From assembly GCA_905147135.1 (NCBI GenBank), contig LR990060.1, positions 1,876,001 through 1,940,000 on the forward strand: 64,000 nucleotides of DNA. Reading direction: 5' to 3'. Shown here one piece after another: positions 11,927-22,370 of the stretch. Under the pieces are notes generated by a model. The model saw nothing but the letters and a program-made list of their open reading frames with translations, was not told the origin of the DNA and made no database searches. This stretch comes from Blastobasis lacticolella. Lineage: Eukaryota > Arthropoda > Insecta > Lepidoptera > Blastobasidae. Numbering within the stretch: position 1 is the first letter of the stretch; each line of letters begins with the position of its first letter. The position numbers and the translations under genes were made by a program.

Positions 11927-12276
11927 ACTGAAATAAACGTCAATTATCATTCTCGTCAAGTCGCCAGGTATAACATTGTATAAGCGTATAACATTTTTCT
12001 AACTTTTTAAATTTCTAAACAGTAAAAATTGCTATTCATTAATTGCAAATAAAACAACTAATAATATTTATTATTATATATCTTCTTTAAAATTAAGCCA
12101 CTTTTTGTTGTTGTAAAAGTCTTTCAGTATTTACTTAACACATTTACAACAACCTTTTATTTACATTTTGACTTCTCAAGTTTCTTTGATTGGTACTTAC
12201 CTACTCTCATAGAGAAAATATTTACTAACGTAATAGAGCAGCCATCACAAACAAAAATATTGTACCAACCTGTTAC

Positions 12277-13194
12277 GTGCGGGAGGTGCTGTCTCCAACT
12301 CTGTTCCTCCTTCATGTCAATGATATGCTGTCCATTGACGGCATTCATTGCTATGCGGATGACAGTACTGGAGACGCCTTTTATACAGGTCGTGAAAATA
12401 TCCCTCGTGCCATAGTGGAGGAAAGTCGCGAAGTACTTGTGTCTAAAATCGAGAGTACTTTATCTAGAATCTCCGATTGGGGTCGACTAAATCTAGTCCA
12501 ATTCAACCCTACTAAGACACAAGTATGCGCGTTCACCGCGAAGAAAACTCCTTTTGTTGTAGCTCCTCAGTTCCAGGATACACCGCTTACCAACTCTAAG
12601 AGCATACATATCCTAGGTGTCGACATCTCCAGCGACGTCCAGTTTCGCAGTCATTTGGAAGAAAAGGTCAAGCTCGCATCTAAAAAGCTGGGTGTGCTTA
12701 ATAGATCAAAGCAATACTTCACGCCGGGGCAACGGCTTCTCCTTTACAAGGCTCAAGTCAGACCCCATCTGGAGTATTGCTCTCATCTATGGGCGGGAGC
12801 ACCGGCATATCAGCTTAGTCCTTGTGTCTCGATCCAAAAGCGCGCTGTGAGAATTGTCGATGATACTATGCTTACAAGTGGTATTGAGCCGCTGAGTCAG
12901 CGGAGGGATTTCGCCTCCCTTTGTGTGTTCTACCGCTTGTACAACGGTGTTTGTTCTGAAGAACTGTTTGACATGATGCCTACAGCTACATTCTTTCATC
13001 GCACCGCTCGCCATCGACAGGGAGTTCATCCTCACACCTTGGAGCCAAATTGGTCGCGAACTGTGCGGTTCCAAAGGAACTTTCTCCCACGCACACTAAG
13101 GTTGTGGAATGAACTACCTGGAGAGGTTTTCCCTGGAGAGTACAACATGGAGTTCTTCAAGAAAGGGGTTAAAAGGTTTTTACGGGGTCGGTAA
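12277..13194 (+). pseudogene. JL1 reverse transcriptase, C-terminal 305 codons, 5' truncated
   Basis: Encodes the C-terminal part of a LINE reverse transcriptase, which in an intact element copies the RNA at the nicked target. The frame is open to TAA at 13192-13194. Visible features are LSPTLFLLHVNDML at the start (the polymerase motif before the active site), the catalytic YADD box at residues 27-30 (HCYADDSTG), then LGVDISSDVQFRSHL, the thumb-like PHLEYCSHLWAGA and KRAVRIVDD, and the C-terminal TLRLWNELPGEVFPG and FFKKGVKRFL. The endonuclease and the first half of the polymerase are missing, so it is not functional. GTG at 12277 is not a real start; it lies at the truncation point within the target duplication. 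Intact codons over 900 bp indicate a recent insertion. Confidence 0.8.
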
Positions 13195-13313
13195 CGCGTG
13201 GGTGATGCCCCTGGTATTGCAAACGTCCATAGGCTGCGGTGACTGCTTACCATCAGGCAGGCCGCAAGATTGTTTGCCACCGTAGAGGTATAAAAAAAAA
13301 AAAAAAAAAAAAA
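12277..13313 (+). mobile_element. JL1 LINE, 5'-truncated insertion with poly-A tail
   Basis: A non-LTR retrotransposon, Jockey type, consisting of the 3' part of its polymerase gene (12277-13194), a short 3' UTR and 22 A residues (13292-13313). The sequence at 12277-12290 (GTGCGGGAGGTGCT) recurs straight after the A tail at 13315-13330 as GTGCGGGGAGGCTGCT. This is a near-exact target-site duplication with two single-base gaps. 5' truncation, an A tail and a variable-length duplication are the signature of target-primed reverse transcription. It is the youngest-looking LINE in the window. Confidence 0.8.
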
Positions 13314-13314
13314 G

Positions 13315-13330
13315 GTGCGGGGAGGCTGCT
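13315..13330. repeat. target-site duplication, right copy
   Basis: GTGCGGGGAGGCTGCT after the A tail pairs with 12277-12290. The first seven bases are identical, and the rest aligns with two one-base gaps. Confidence 0.6.
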
Positions 13331-14485
13331 AAGTCATAGAATGACCGATGAAATGTTATCATTTTCTTTATTTTTGGCCCTCGAATGGTTCGTACAGTTT
13401 TTAATGCACAAGATGGCGTTTTTTTGAATATCCAAGCTACTGTCAGATTGGTCCGCGTCGCGCAATGTCTCAGAACTGACTGCGGCCACTGTTGTCCATG
13501 GACCGCAAAGCGTGGTTCAAAGAAAATATTTGCGGTGTCTCCTCTATTACTTTAGTAAATATTTTCTCTATGCCTACTCTTCTTTTGACGCGGCTAAAGA
13601 TGGAACATACACGTTTAGAAACAGCTGGCCTTGAAGGAGGTTCAAGACAATTAGTATGGCTCTCGAATTAATCACAACTAAGTAGGTAGCTCGTACGTGT
13701 GTTACAATATTTTCATTCGCTCGCTGCTACACTTTTCCGCCTGTACCGGAGAAGTAAAAAGTGGTTTACTGGCAAAGATTTATCGAACATGAATTCATCA
13801 TCATCATCTCAGCGATAGGACGTCCACTGCTGGAAATTATGCTCCATTATTTTTTGGTTACTATTTATCGAAATTAGTGCATGTGTTTATTACACAACTC
13901 GGTATTTTTAATATGTAAAGCAATGTCCATTCGCACACGTGACCAAAATGTCACTGAGACGACGTTGGTGCTCCATTGCAGTTTAGTACCAAGGTGTAAT
14001 TTCCTTTGTTCAATGAACTTGTCCATACACTAGTATATTGAAGACTTTGTGCTCGTAGCATCATATACAGATTTTTATTTATTGCCTAGTGAGGCACTTG
14101 GATGCTCGGTCCATCTGATGAAAAGTGGCCGCTGTTGTCCAGAACATCTTTAGTCTCACAGAGAGCAAAAGTACTTATTCAATTACTCTCCCATTATTCC
14201 TCATCTCCAGTTCACCAACTAAACTATACTATGAGAGTATATAATAATATCTCACTATTGTCTCGGGTATTCACGTACCCATTCTTCAAACCATTCAAGC
14301 TTCTGCAAACTACGAACAAAAGACTATGATAGATGGCTCAAGATAAAGGATTCTCAATAAACCGGTATTGAACCAACTTGATAAGAAATAGCTCGAACGC
14401 CGGCACGTAATATGGACTCGGTGAGGCGTGCACTTCCTTTAACCTGTGCTTTTTAGACACTGATAGATGCACTATTGTTTCTAGA
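13331..14485. other. no gene; small repeat traces
   Basis: 13795-13850 carries a minus-strand RTE-tail motif ('ggacgtccactgctgg' with CATCATCATC). 14115-14155 carries 'gtggccgctgttgtccag', a LINE-tail motif also seen at 27335, 29240 and 55740. The rest is unrecognised. Confidence 0.45.
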
Positions 14486-14489
14486 TATA

Positions 14490-14660
14490 GAAAGAAAGAA
14501 AGAAAATACATTTATTACACATAGCACACCAAGACACAATTACAGTTACAATTACGGACAACGGACAATTGTTTGGGTACGTCACGGGCGTTATACTACC
14601 TAAATAAAATAAATAAAAATAAATAAATACATAAAAATAAATAAAAAATATGTATGGTAT
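14490..14660 (-). repeat. RL tail plus TAAA-rich tract
   Basis: The GAAAGAAAGAAAG run and 'ttattacacatagcacacc' mark the RL 3' end on the minus strand (compare 44090 and 37290). 14600-14655 is a (TAAA/AATA)-rich microsatellite. Confidence 0.55.
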
Positions 14661-15430
14661 GGTAGATAAAATAAATATTATTTTAAACAGCACGGCACAT
14701 CTGCTGGCCGTTGCGCAATCCACCCTTTCCTGCGGCTTTGCTATGCCATGGTGCTGGCGGCGCCATTCTAGGTAGGTAATAGGTCATTCTTTGTAACATG
14801 GGCCCGGCGCGACTTCGTTCGCGTACACCTACGTTACTCTTGAATAGATAACTTCTTAAGTCGACGCGATTGATGGACCTACGCACCTTACATGTTATAT
14901 TTTGTTTGTAATAATTAATTTCTGTTAGAACGACAGCTGTTTTGTTATCTTCTCAAACGCCTACTCAATGGGCACGTCCCGTAACAGCATAAGCTGAGCC
15001 AGGTCCATTTTCATTAGTTATTTTTATTGTGTAGGTGTAGTGGTAAGGCACGATATTTTGTTTAAGGCAATAAATGATTCTTATTCTTATTCTAATAACA
15101 TGGAACAGGGATAATAATGCGTCCAATGTCGGTTGACAGATTTAATCTACTTATATGTAACAAAATTATAAAAGGATTCTTGATATGTAAATTTATATCT
15201 AATGTAGTCGCCATAGCTTTAAGTTTTCCGAATGTATAATATAAAATAAAAAATACATCCTATCTCTCGCATGCACAAAGACAAAACGCCAAAAAAGGAA
15301 TATATCCGACCACGTTGCCGCCGTCTCTTTTTTCAATTGGATTTTCAATTATTTTTTGTTCGGCTTTCATGCATTCTGTATTCATTTAGTCCTTTTAACT
15401 TTCTCTTTGTGTCTCAAACAAGCCTTTTGA
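14661..15430. other. no gene recognised
   Basis: 14800-14835 holds the 'gcgcgacttcgttcgcgtac' motif of repeat RJ. 15035-15100 resembles a LINE tail ending in 'caataaatgattcttattct'. Nothing else is recognised. Confidence 0.4.
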
Positions 15431-15605
15431 CGACCTGAGTGGTTCAGTGGTCAACATCTGTCAACAGTGGTCTACCACTGTTTACGAGTAGCGAGTAGTA
15501 CACATTTTAAAGATGCTGAGTGGGGGGTACCGTTAATGCTGGTCGCCGCGGCACCGACAGTGGCATGGGAGGCTACTCACTGTTTTAAATGTTCTTATTA
15601 ATAAT
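15431..15605 (+). repeat. broken SB head and RL fragment
   Basis: 15431-15460 starts like SB ('gacgacctgagtggttcag') but is disrupted after the A box. 15508-15605 matches the RL segment at 37130-37240 ('aaagatgctgagtgg', 'gacagtggcatgggaggcta'). Confidence 0.55.
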
Positions 15606-15632
15606 GTTTCCTTTGGAATTATATAACAATTA

Positions 15633-16230
15633 TTGACGACCTGAGTGGTTCAATGGTCAACATGCCGGTCTGCCGCGCAAGAGGTCCCGGGTTCGATTCC
15701 CGGCCGGGCTGAAATTTAAATGATGAATTTTTAATTTTTGTTGCAGGTGGAAGTTCCATGTATAATAAATATGTATATTTATAATAAAAATGTGTATTAA
15801 AAAAAGTATTTAAGTAGTATATCAGTTATAGATAGATAGATAGGTAGGTAAACACTTTATTGCTCATAAATAATAACAGTATCAATCAGTTACAGTAAAA
15901 AGGAACACATATAAGCAAAGGCGGCCTTATCACTACAAGCGATCTCTTCCAGGCAACCTTTACAGAGATTGAGACAGGAATATTACAGCAGGTAGTGTTG
16001 AGCCACAGGATACAAGAGAATGCGCTGTGCATTTATCTAAACACCAACAAACAGCCAAAAACATGAAATAATCGTACCTATGTAGGTATATATAGGTATA
16101 CTAGAATAAAGTTATCAGTTAGTGGTTGGTGGTAGTTGTCAGTTATCTAGGACCCATAGTACAAGCTTTGTTTAGTTTTGGGGCTGGATGGCGCTGTGTG
16201 CATTAGTCCACGATTATTTATTTATTTATT
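15633..16230 (+). mobile_element. SB SINE interrupted by a LINE tail
   Basis: tRNA-derived SINE. The A box (TGGTTCAATGG) and B box (GGTTCGATTCC) lie within 15640-15705. The body reaches 'gtagtatatcagttat' at 15829 and resumes after the insert at 16139 as 'tcagttatctaggaccca', ending in 'ggatggcgctgtgtgcatta' and a TTTA-type tail. An RNA polymerase III promoter is expected from the two boxes, but the tRNA-like arms do not fold as a true tRNA. Confidence 0.75.
15830..16138 (-). mobile_element. LINE 3' tail inserted in SB
   Basis: On the minus strand it contains 'gcctggaagagatcgcttg', 'gataaggccgcctttgct' and 'gagcaataaagtgtttac', then a (CTAT)n end, which is a LINE tail. It is flanked by TCAGTTAT at 15822-15829 and 16139-16146, an 8-bp target duplication inside the SB sequence. 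Confidence 0.7.
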
Positions 16231-16647
16231 TTAAATTCCAATCAATCATCAGTCACAGGCCTCTCTCTCTGTGAGCTAGGTAAAAACTGCAATTTTATAG
16301 GTACACAGCACTGAATATAAATGCTACTTAAACAAAAATGGTGTCGAGTTAAAGTCTAGATCGTGAGACAGTCAGACGGTAAAGTTTTAAGTAAAAGCAA
16401 GTTTGTGGACTCGGAGCTTACGTAATGTGCAAGATTTTGTCTCCTTTCCAAGGATTTATTGCAGGTAGATTTGTAAGGTATCTTTTGAGGGTAAAATGAA
16501 GCGTTTCTCTGTTAAGAGACGAGCGGATCTTCTCAAGTGGTAGCGCATTCTCACACCTCATAGTTATATTAGAATCTCTATCTTTTAGGTGAAATATTTT
16601 GTTTACTAGCTTCGCTCCTCACGTGTTTCATCATATGTGCTCTTACA
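16231..16647. other. no gene recognised
   Basis: AT-rich sequence without recognised modules. Confidence 0.4.
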
Positions 16648-16790
16648 GTGTTTCCTTTGGACTATGACATGGGATCGTTTAAGAGGTATATTAGAGGTCT
16701 CTTTAGAGGCGGGTAAGGCATTGGTAGCGCCCCTGGTGTTGCTGATGTCCATAGGCTGCGGTGATCACTTTCCATCTGATTAAGCCGGTT
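16648..16790 (+). mobile_element. JL2 LINE 3' fragment
   Basis: Encodes the diverged 'VFPLDYDMGSFKRYIRGLF' end followed by the JL2 3' UTR ('gtgttgctgatgtccatag'). It faces the S1 copy at 16806-17057 tail to tail. Confidence 0.7.
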
Positions 16791-16805
16791 AAAATAAAGA
16801 AAAGT

Positions 16806-17057
16806 ATTTTTTTTTAATGTCGTACGGTAGGCAAACATTCAAGCGGGCCACCTGATGGAAAGTGGTCACCACTGCCTATAGACATTAGCAACACCAAGAG
16901 TATCGCTAATGCGTTGCCTACCTCTTGCTCTACACGTTGCTCTGGCAGCAAAAGGCAAATGCCACTCCACTGCCAAAGCCACGGTTCCCCAAATCCCCAC
17001 CCCATGGAGCACTGGAAATCTTACTCACCGAAGAGCACTAGAAACCTTACTCACCGT
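16806..17057 (-). mobile_element. S1 SINE, 3' part
   Basis: Minus strand. The T run at 16807-16816 is the A tail, then the JL2-like tail ('caagcgggccacctgatgg'), then the S1-specific body ('ccccaccccatggagcac'). A short duplication of 'gagcac..gaaa..cttactcacc' lies at 17008-17054. The S1 head is missing. Confidence 0.7.
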
Positions 17058-17723
17058 AAATTCAAAATGTTGGCAATATATGACATAGAGAACATCACGC
17101 TCTTTTCCTGTAGATCTAGGCAAAGACCACATTGTTCCACTTGCTATGGTTCTGACAAACACCTCCGGTCGGTCTTATGTAATAAAATATTTCAAAAGCA
17201 CGAGATCTGATTAAATTTATGTGAAAAAGTAGGCAAAACATACGTCAGTATCAATAACACGCCGGCTGGCAGAGAGGTTATTCACACTTGAATGCAAACA
17301 GCTGATTAACTTTCTACTCTAAATCGTTCAGTACGCTTAAATGTCACGTGTTAAGTAAGTTAGTAACGTTTTTCATTAATTTTAAGATTAATGAAAAACG
17401 TTTTGTGATAACATACCCATCGTCTCACAAAAATAATTAACACATTTCGGTCGGTATTTCTACAATACCTACAACAACTGTCAACAACATTACAGAACAG
17501 AGACAATACATACAAAACTTTCTAACCAAATTGCATTGCAAACTCCTGCGACCGACTAACAGCATTACCTAGTGCGAAAAGAAACTAAAAGTAGGTGAAA
17601 AGTAAAATACAACAAAAACTCTTGGCAAAGGAGTAAGTTTTAATTTTGTTTGAGACTGCAGTCACTTCGGAACTGTTACTTCGATACTGTGGATCTTCTC
17701 AGTAGTTTGTTGAGTGGCGATAT
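17058..17723. other. no gene; perfect hairpin
   Basis: Unique AT-rich sequence except for a perfect 16-bp inverted repeat at 17365-17402 with a 6-nt loop. Confidence 0.45.
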
Positions 17724-17965
17724 TTGTGGCAGTCAGTAAATATTCTTTTAGTCCCCAACGAAAAAGGAGGGGGAGATGAGTGTGTATCTTTGGAGGTGTA
17801 TGTGAGCTACCTTAACGCAATTTGTTATAAATCCTCATCCGAAAACGGGGTAGAAATTATACCAGGATGCTACGTGGGCCACATGGTAACCGGTAGAGTA
17901 AATAAAATGAATGGTTCCTTATTTGTCGGATTTCAAACTCGCCGGATTTCAAAATTATCAAAAAT
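17724..17965 (+). other. unassigned open frame running into an SC SINE
   Basis: A frame open for 128 codons (to 18110) whose last third is antisense SC. The upstream 80 codons have ordinary amino-acid composition, and a possible acceptor ('tattcttttag') precedes 17753. I recognise no domain. It may be an unlisted repeat; a real exon is unlikely. Confidence 0.2.
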
Positions 17966-18310
17966 AATCATTTTGGCGTTAATGTCCCGGTTGTGCTCTC
18001 GCGCACATGGACTAAGGGGCCTCCAAGCTTGGAACATGGTCAAGGCGAAACCCGACCATGTTCCAAGATTTGGCAGAGCAGGTAATTACAGTGGAGCAAC
18101 TGCCAGCTGACTTCCGTGACCCAACTACCAGCGGAACCTGACCGGATTGGATTATGGCTACACATTTTGTCGCCTGAATGTGCAGGTTTCATCACGATGT
18201 TTTCCCCCACCGTAAGAGCATCTGTTAGTATTACACTACTGTACATAAATAAAAAAAAAAAAATTGGTTCATGGTGAGATTTGAAGTCGAATACCGTTAC
18301 AGATGCTTCT
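17966..18310 (-). mobile_element. SC SINE with internal foldback
   Basis: Minus-strand SC from the 'ggcgttaatgtcccggttg' end to a decayed head near 18300. At 18028-18067 part of the body is duplicated in inverted form, giving a perfect 14-bp hairpin (CTTGGAACATGGTC and its complement). An A run at 18250-18262 interrupts the head-proximal part. Confidence 0.7.
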
Positions 18311-18637
18311 AAAGTAGATATCTGTGATAAATAATGCATGTTAGCTAGTCCAGTTTTGTCTCTGTTCTCTTTACTTGGCCATAGATTACCAATACCAATA
18401 CTGCGAGGCTACGCAAGTATACCAGACGCCTGAATTGGCTCGAATATAGTCGCTAGCTTATGCTAGGCTACCTAGTTAAGCCCTAGACCCAAGCTTGCCC
18501 AGGCTAAGCTCCGCTCGGCGCTGAGCCGATTGCAAACAGATTAGTAGCAACTGATATTAAATTCAAACCAGTACTGATACCGTCTTGGTTCGGTGTGTAC
18601 TTGCGGATATATTGCCAGTAGGTTACATCACATTTAA

Positions 18638-18958
18638 GAGAGGTAGGGCATAGCGGGGTATCCTGGGGAGGTACCTCCACTTTACAGAATACCGCAGCTA
18701 AACAATACTCTTTTAAATAGTATTGTGTTTCTGCCAGTGAGTAAGGTCTCCAGTGCTCCATGGGGTGGGGATTTCGGGAACCGTGGCTTTGGCAGTAGAG
18801 GGGCATTTGCCCGTTTTGCTGCCAGAGCAACGTGCTACAGAGGTGGGCAACGCATTGGCGATACACATGGTGTTGCTAATGTCTATAGGCAGTGGTGACC
18901 ACTTTCTATCAGGTGGCCCGCTTGCCTATTTGCTTACCGTATGACATTAAATAAAAGA
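18638..18958 (+). mobile_element. S1 SINE, near full length
   Basis: Starts 'gagaggtagggcatagcgg' and continues through 'acctccactttacagaatac', 'ctccatggggtggggatttc' and 'ctgccagagcaacgtgc'. It ends with the JL2-type tail ('ggtggcccgcttgcctat', 'gtatgacattaaataaaag'). Sharing its 3' end with JL2 suggests it used JL2 machinery. Confidence 0.75.
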
Positions 18959-18978
18959 TATCCTGTTCGATTTGGAGG

Positions 18979-19310
18979 AGCGTCGGTGGCTGAGTGGTTA
19001 ACATATCCGACTAGTAACCGAGACCGGTACGGGTTCGAATTCCACAGTGGCCAATGGCCATGTATCAATGACACTTTTTAGAGTTATGTACATTAGTTGA
19101 ACTAACCGATGCTCTTACGGAGAGGAAAGATTCGGATTCAGGCGACTAAATGTGTAACCATGATCTAATCTGGACAGGCTACCGGGTCACAGAGGTCAGA
19201 CGGCAGTTGCTCCACTGTAATTACCTGATCGCAAAATCCTCGTCAAAATGAACCGAGGGCCCTCGTGCGCGAGAGTACAACCGGGACATTAACGCCAAGA
19301 TGATTTTGTT
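18979..19310 (+). mobile_element. SC SINE with tRNA-like head
   Basis: The A box TGGCTGAGTGG and B box GGTTCGAATTCC lie in 18985-19045, followed by the SC body and the end 'ccgggacattaacgccaag' at about 19286-19304. This shows the SC layout in the forward direction. Confidence 0.75.
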
Positions 19311-19696
19311 GTATTTCGTAATATGATTAATTTACTTATTTCATATTACGAGTAACAGATCCCAAGTCTCCGCATTATTGTAAAGCCTCTGTTTTACAGA
19401 TCAAAGCACTGGAAGGTTTCATAATTCAGTTTGTGTTAAGATTACAGTCCAGAGACAGATGTTTATTTAATTGAAATTAATACGAGTGGGTACAAACATT
19501 AATATTAAATTCTGCTTTAATATTAAATTCGACTGGAAATGGCGTCAGATTACGATTTTGTATTCCATTGAGGTGTGAACATCATGGACTTTTAAGTAAA
19601 TGAAAATTCCCTTCCTTTCTTAATTAATTTTAAGGATTATTCCTATTGAATGAATAGGAAATTTAATTACATGAATGGTGGATGGTAATTTTTAAC

Positions 19697-20240
19697 CTCC
19701 GACAAAAGTGAGGGTTGTTATGAGTTTGACGTGAGTATCTGGCTGTCTGTCATCTTGGCGTTAATGTCCCGGTTGTGTTCTCGCGCACAAGAGCGCGGGC
19801 TCCGCCTTGACCATGATCCAGGATTCGGCAGGTCAGGTAATTATAGTGGAGCAACCGCCATCTGACCTCCATGACCCTGCTACCAGGGGAACCTGACCAG
19901 ATTGGATCATGGTTACACATCCAGTCGCCTGAATGTGCGGTGGTTTCCTCGCCGTAAGAGCATCGGTTAGTATTCAACTAATGTATATAACTCAGAAAAC
20001 AGTCATTGGTACATGGCCGGAGCGGGATTCGAACCTGGGACCTCTGGCTTACGAGTCGTATACTCTAACCGCTCAGCCACCGACGCTCACTTATCTGTGG
20101 CTCGGTGTATGTGTATATATCTGTTGCGTCGTAACTCCTGATCGGATGCACTGATTTCAATGCGGTTTTCTTTGTTTTAAAGCTAGTTTAAATGAGAGAG
20201 TTCTATTAAAATCGGTTTAGTATTATAGAAAATATTGAAG
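19697..20240 (+). repeat. RI repeat split by an SC SINE
   Basis: RI begins at 'aacctccgacaaaagtgag' (19694) and runs to 19741. It resumes at 20092 with 'tatctgtggctcggtgtatg', then 'cgtaactcctgatcggatg' and 'aaaatcggtttagtattat'. The insert between is the SC copy below. Confidence 0.65.
19742..20091 (-). mobile_element. SC SINE inserted in RI
   Basis: Full-length minus-strand SC with a well-kept head (complement of 'gggattcgaacctgggacc' B box and 'ctaaccgctcagccaccga' A box at 20025-20085). A TATCTG duplication is seen at 19736-19741 and 20092-20097. Confidence 0.75.
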
Positions 20241-20361
20241 TATAAAGTATGGGTACTCGGGGTCGAGTGACAGATGTTTTTCTGTTGGTTAAGGTATTTA
20301 TGTTAGTAGACGATGTTTTCCAACCAACTATTGTATATAACCCCTAAAAGAGTCATTACCT

Positions 20362-20620
20362 TGACGACCTGTGTGGTTCAGTGGTCAACATGCCGGTCTG
20401 CCACGCAAGAGGTCCGGGGTTCGATTCCCGGCCGCGCAGAAATTGAAATGATTAATTTTAATTTCGTTTACGGGTCTGGGTGTTCTATGTATAATAAGTA
20501 TGTATTTAAAAAAGTATATATGTAGTATATCAGTTATCTAGCACCCATAGTACTTTAAACAAGTTTGCTTAGTTTGGGGCTAGATGGGGCTGTGTGAATT
20601 TGTCCACAATTATTTATTTG
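20362..20620 (+). mobile_element. SB SINE
   Basis: Head 'gacgacctgtgtggttcag' with B box GGTTCGATTCC at about 20419-20429. The body has 'gtagtatatcagttatctag' and the end 'gggctgtgtgaatttgtcc' plus a TTTATTTG tail. Confidence 0.75.
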
Positions 20621-21044
20621 TTTATTAGTATGCCATGTAACCCGCTGTATCTCGGGGTACGAGTCGGACTCCATTGCAATTAAGCCACCGATCCCACACA
20701 TACACTACAACTATCATACATCTACCAACCTCTTCTTTTCTTGCATTTATATGGTTTATGGTTTTTTATTGGTTTATACCCTACCCTGATTATTAGAAAC
20801 CCAACAAAAGGAATTAGTTATATAGCTGCAGTCGTTTCAAAATTATGCGCGAACGTTGCAACATTTTAAAAACCTTGGTTTATATTATCCAATTAACCTA
20901 AGGATTTCACATTTTTGAAGATAAAAGATAGTCTGTATTACTCGCCGATAATGCAGCTTTCGATAGCTGAAGAAATTTAAATAAACTGTTGTCTAGTTTT
21001 ATTTGTTTGTAATAGATAAACCAATTAAAGTCTTTCCTCTTTAT

Positions 21045-21160
21045 AATAAGTCAAAGTCAAAGTCAAAGGCATTTATTTGTGACACAGGTAGGCATACAGT
21101 TCATTAGGATATAATCATGATTATGAGTATCTCTGTGTTAACCCCAATTGTGGGCATATT
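21045..21160 (-). mobile_element. LINE 3' tail
   Basis: A repeated 'gtcaaa' tract at 21051-21069 followed by 'ggcatttatttgtgac'. On the minus strand this is an AAATGCC..TTTGACTTTGAC LINE terminus. No coding part. Confidence 0.45.
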
Positions 21161-21335
21161 AGTATATTTCAATATATTTCAATATTAGTATAGATCATTA
21201 TTTTTGTACCTATATGTAAAGTTGGTCGGGATTTTCCGACGCTTTTTCGTCGTTTGCTATGCCGTGGGTACGTAGCTATAGCAAATTGTTATTTTTACGT
21301 GCCACCCGAAATATTAATCATAGCGGAGTCAATAA

Positions 21336-21535
21336 AGGCCTTGCCACATACAAAGCTCGGCGCGAGCGCGGCGCGTTATTTGCTAGGCAACCATCGCGCG
21401 GCGCGATAGTTGCTAGGCAACCATCGCGCCGCGCGATGGTTGCCTAGCAAATAACGCGCCGCGCGATGGTTGCCTAGCAAATATCGCACCGCGCTCACGC
21501 CGCGCTCGCGCCGAGCTTTGTATGTGGCAAGGCCT
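21336..21535. mobile_element. GC-rich palindromic MITE, TAA-flanked, PIF/Harbinger-like
   Basis: 200 bp with termini AGGCCTTGCCACATACAAAG in inverted orientation, extending about 38 bp inward. It is flanked by TAA at 21333-21335 and 21536-21538. The interior consists of repeated 'ggcaaccatcgcgc'/'gcgcgatggttgcc' units in both orientations, so nearly the whole element can fold on itself. The TAA duplication fits PIF/Harbinger. Its CG density is unlike the flanking DNA. Confidence 0.7.
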
Positions 21536-21724
21536 TAAGGGTCGCCGGAGACAAAATTGGGTGTCGAGTTACTCGACCCACTGTCCTTTCGGGGGACAGC
21601 AATAACCGTATATCTCGACGCCATACGCCCAAAATCCTTGGTTCGTATACTTTGGACTGAAACGTATTTACGTTATGGTGTACGAAAAAAGAGAAAGCAA
21701 ATATCCACTCTTAAGTTCGCAGTA

Positions 21725-21974
21725 GAGCTCGTCTAATCTAAAATGACGCGCCCACTATCGCATTACCGCACACAAGCAAGTTTAAAATATGGACGCAATA
21801 CATATACAAATGCCGTTGTAATTGGTCATTCAGTTGGCGGTGAGATTCAAACGTAGGAGCACGCGTCGTTCATTGGCTCCCACACAGATGAAGTGTCGTT
21901 ATCAATATTTGCACTCACACATCGAAATCAACTAACTAAGTAGTGGGGCGCGTCATCTTAGACTAGACGAGCTC
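21725..21974 (+). mobile_element. MT250 MITE copy 1
   Basis: Inverted termini of about 33 bp begin GAGCTCGTCTARTCTAAAAT. TA flanks lie at 21723-21724 and 21975-21976. 250 bp, no coding capacity. A TA duplication is typical of Tc1/mariner-type transposition. Confidence 0.8.
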
Positions 21975-22370
21975 TACCAACATGTTCAATTTACAAACTC
22001 CATTAGATAGTCCACGGAATATATAGTTACCATTTTTGAATTTCGCGCCGGCCGCTGAGAAAAGCTGTATTCGCTAGTGCTGTTATCTAAAATAATACTT
22101 GCTACTAGCGAGGGCCTGTAATTGGCTTATTGGTTCTAATATATTACTTATTATGTTTTATATAGCTGTTAGTACTCCAATAAATAAATAAATAATTATT
22201 GACAAATCAGTATACTACTAGTATTAAGTATGTAATACCCTAGTATCAACGGTACATCTCTAAAGTTTCCGTAGGCAGTAGAATTCATTCACAAAGGAAT
22301 TTCTACGTAGCTCACTTAATACCCTCATTGGTTTATAAGGTTTAGGTTATACATACATACATTCGCATTT

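Noticed and set aside
15638..15709. a true tRNA gene
   Set aside because: The A and B boxes are present, but the 5' and 3' arms do not pair as an acceptor stem, and the sequence continues into a SINE body shared with 20362-20620. The SC heads fail for the same reason.
17724..18110. 128-codon protein
   Set aside because: The last third is antisense SC SINE, the apparent start is GTG, and no domain is visible.
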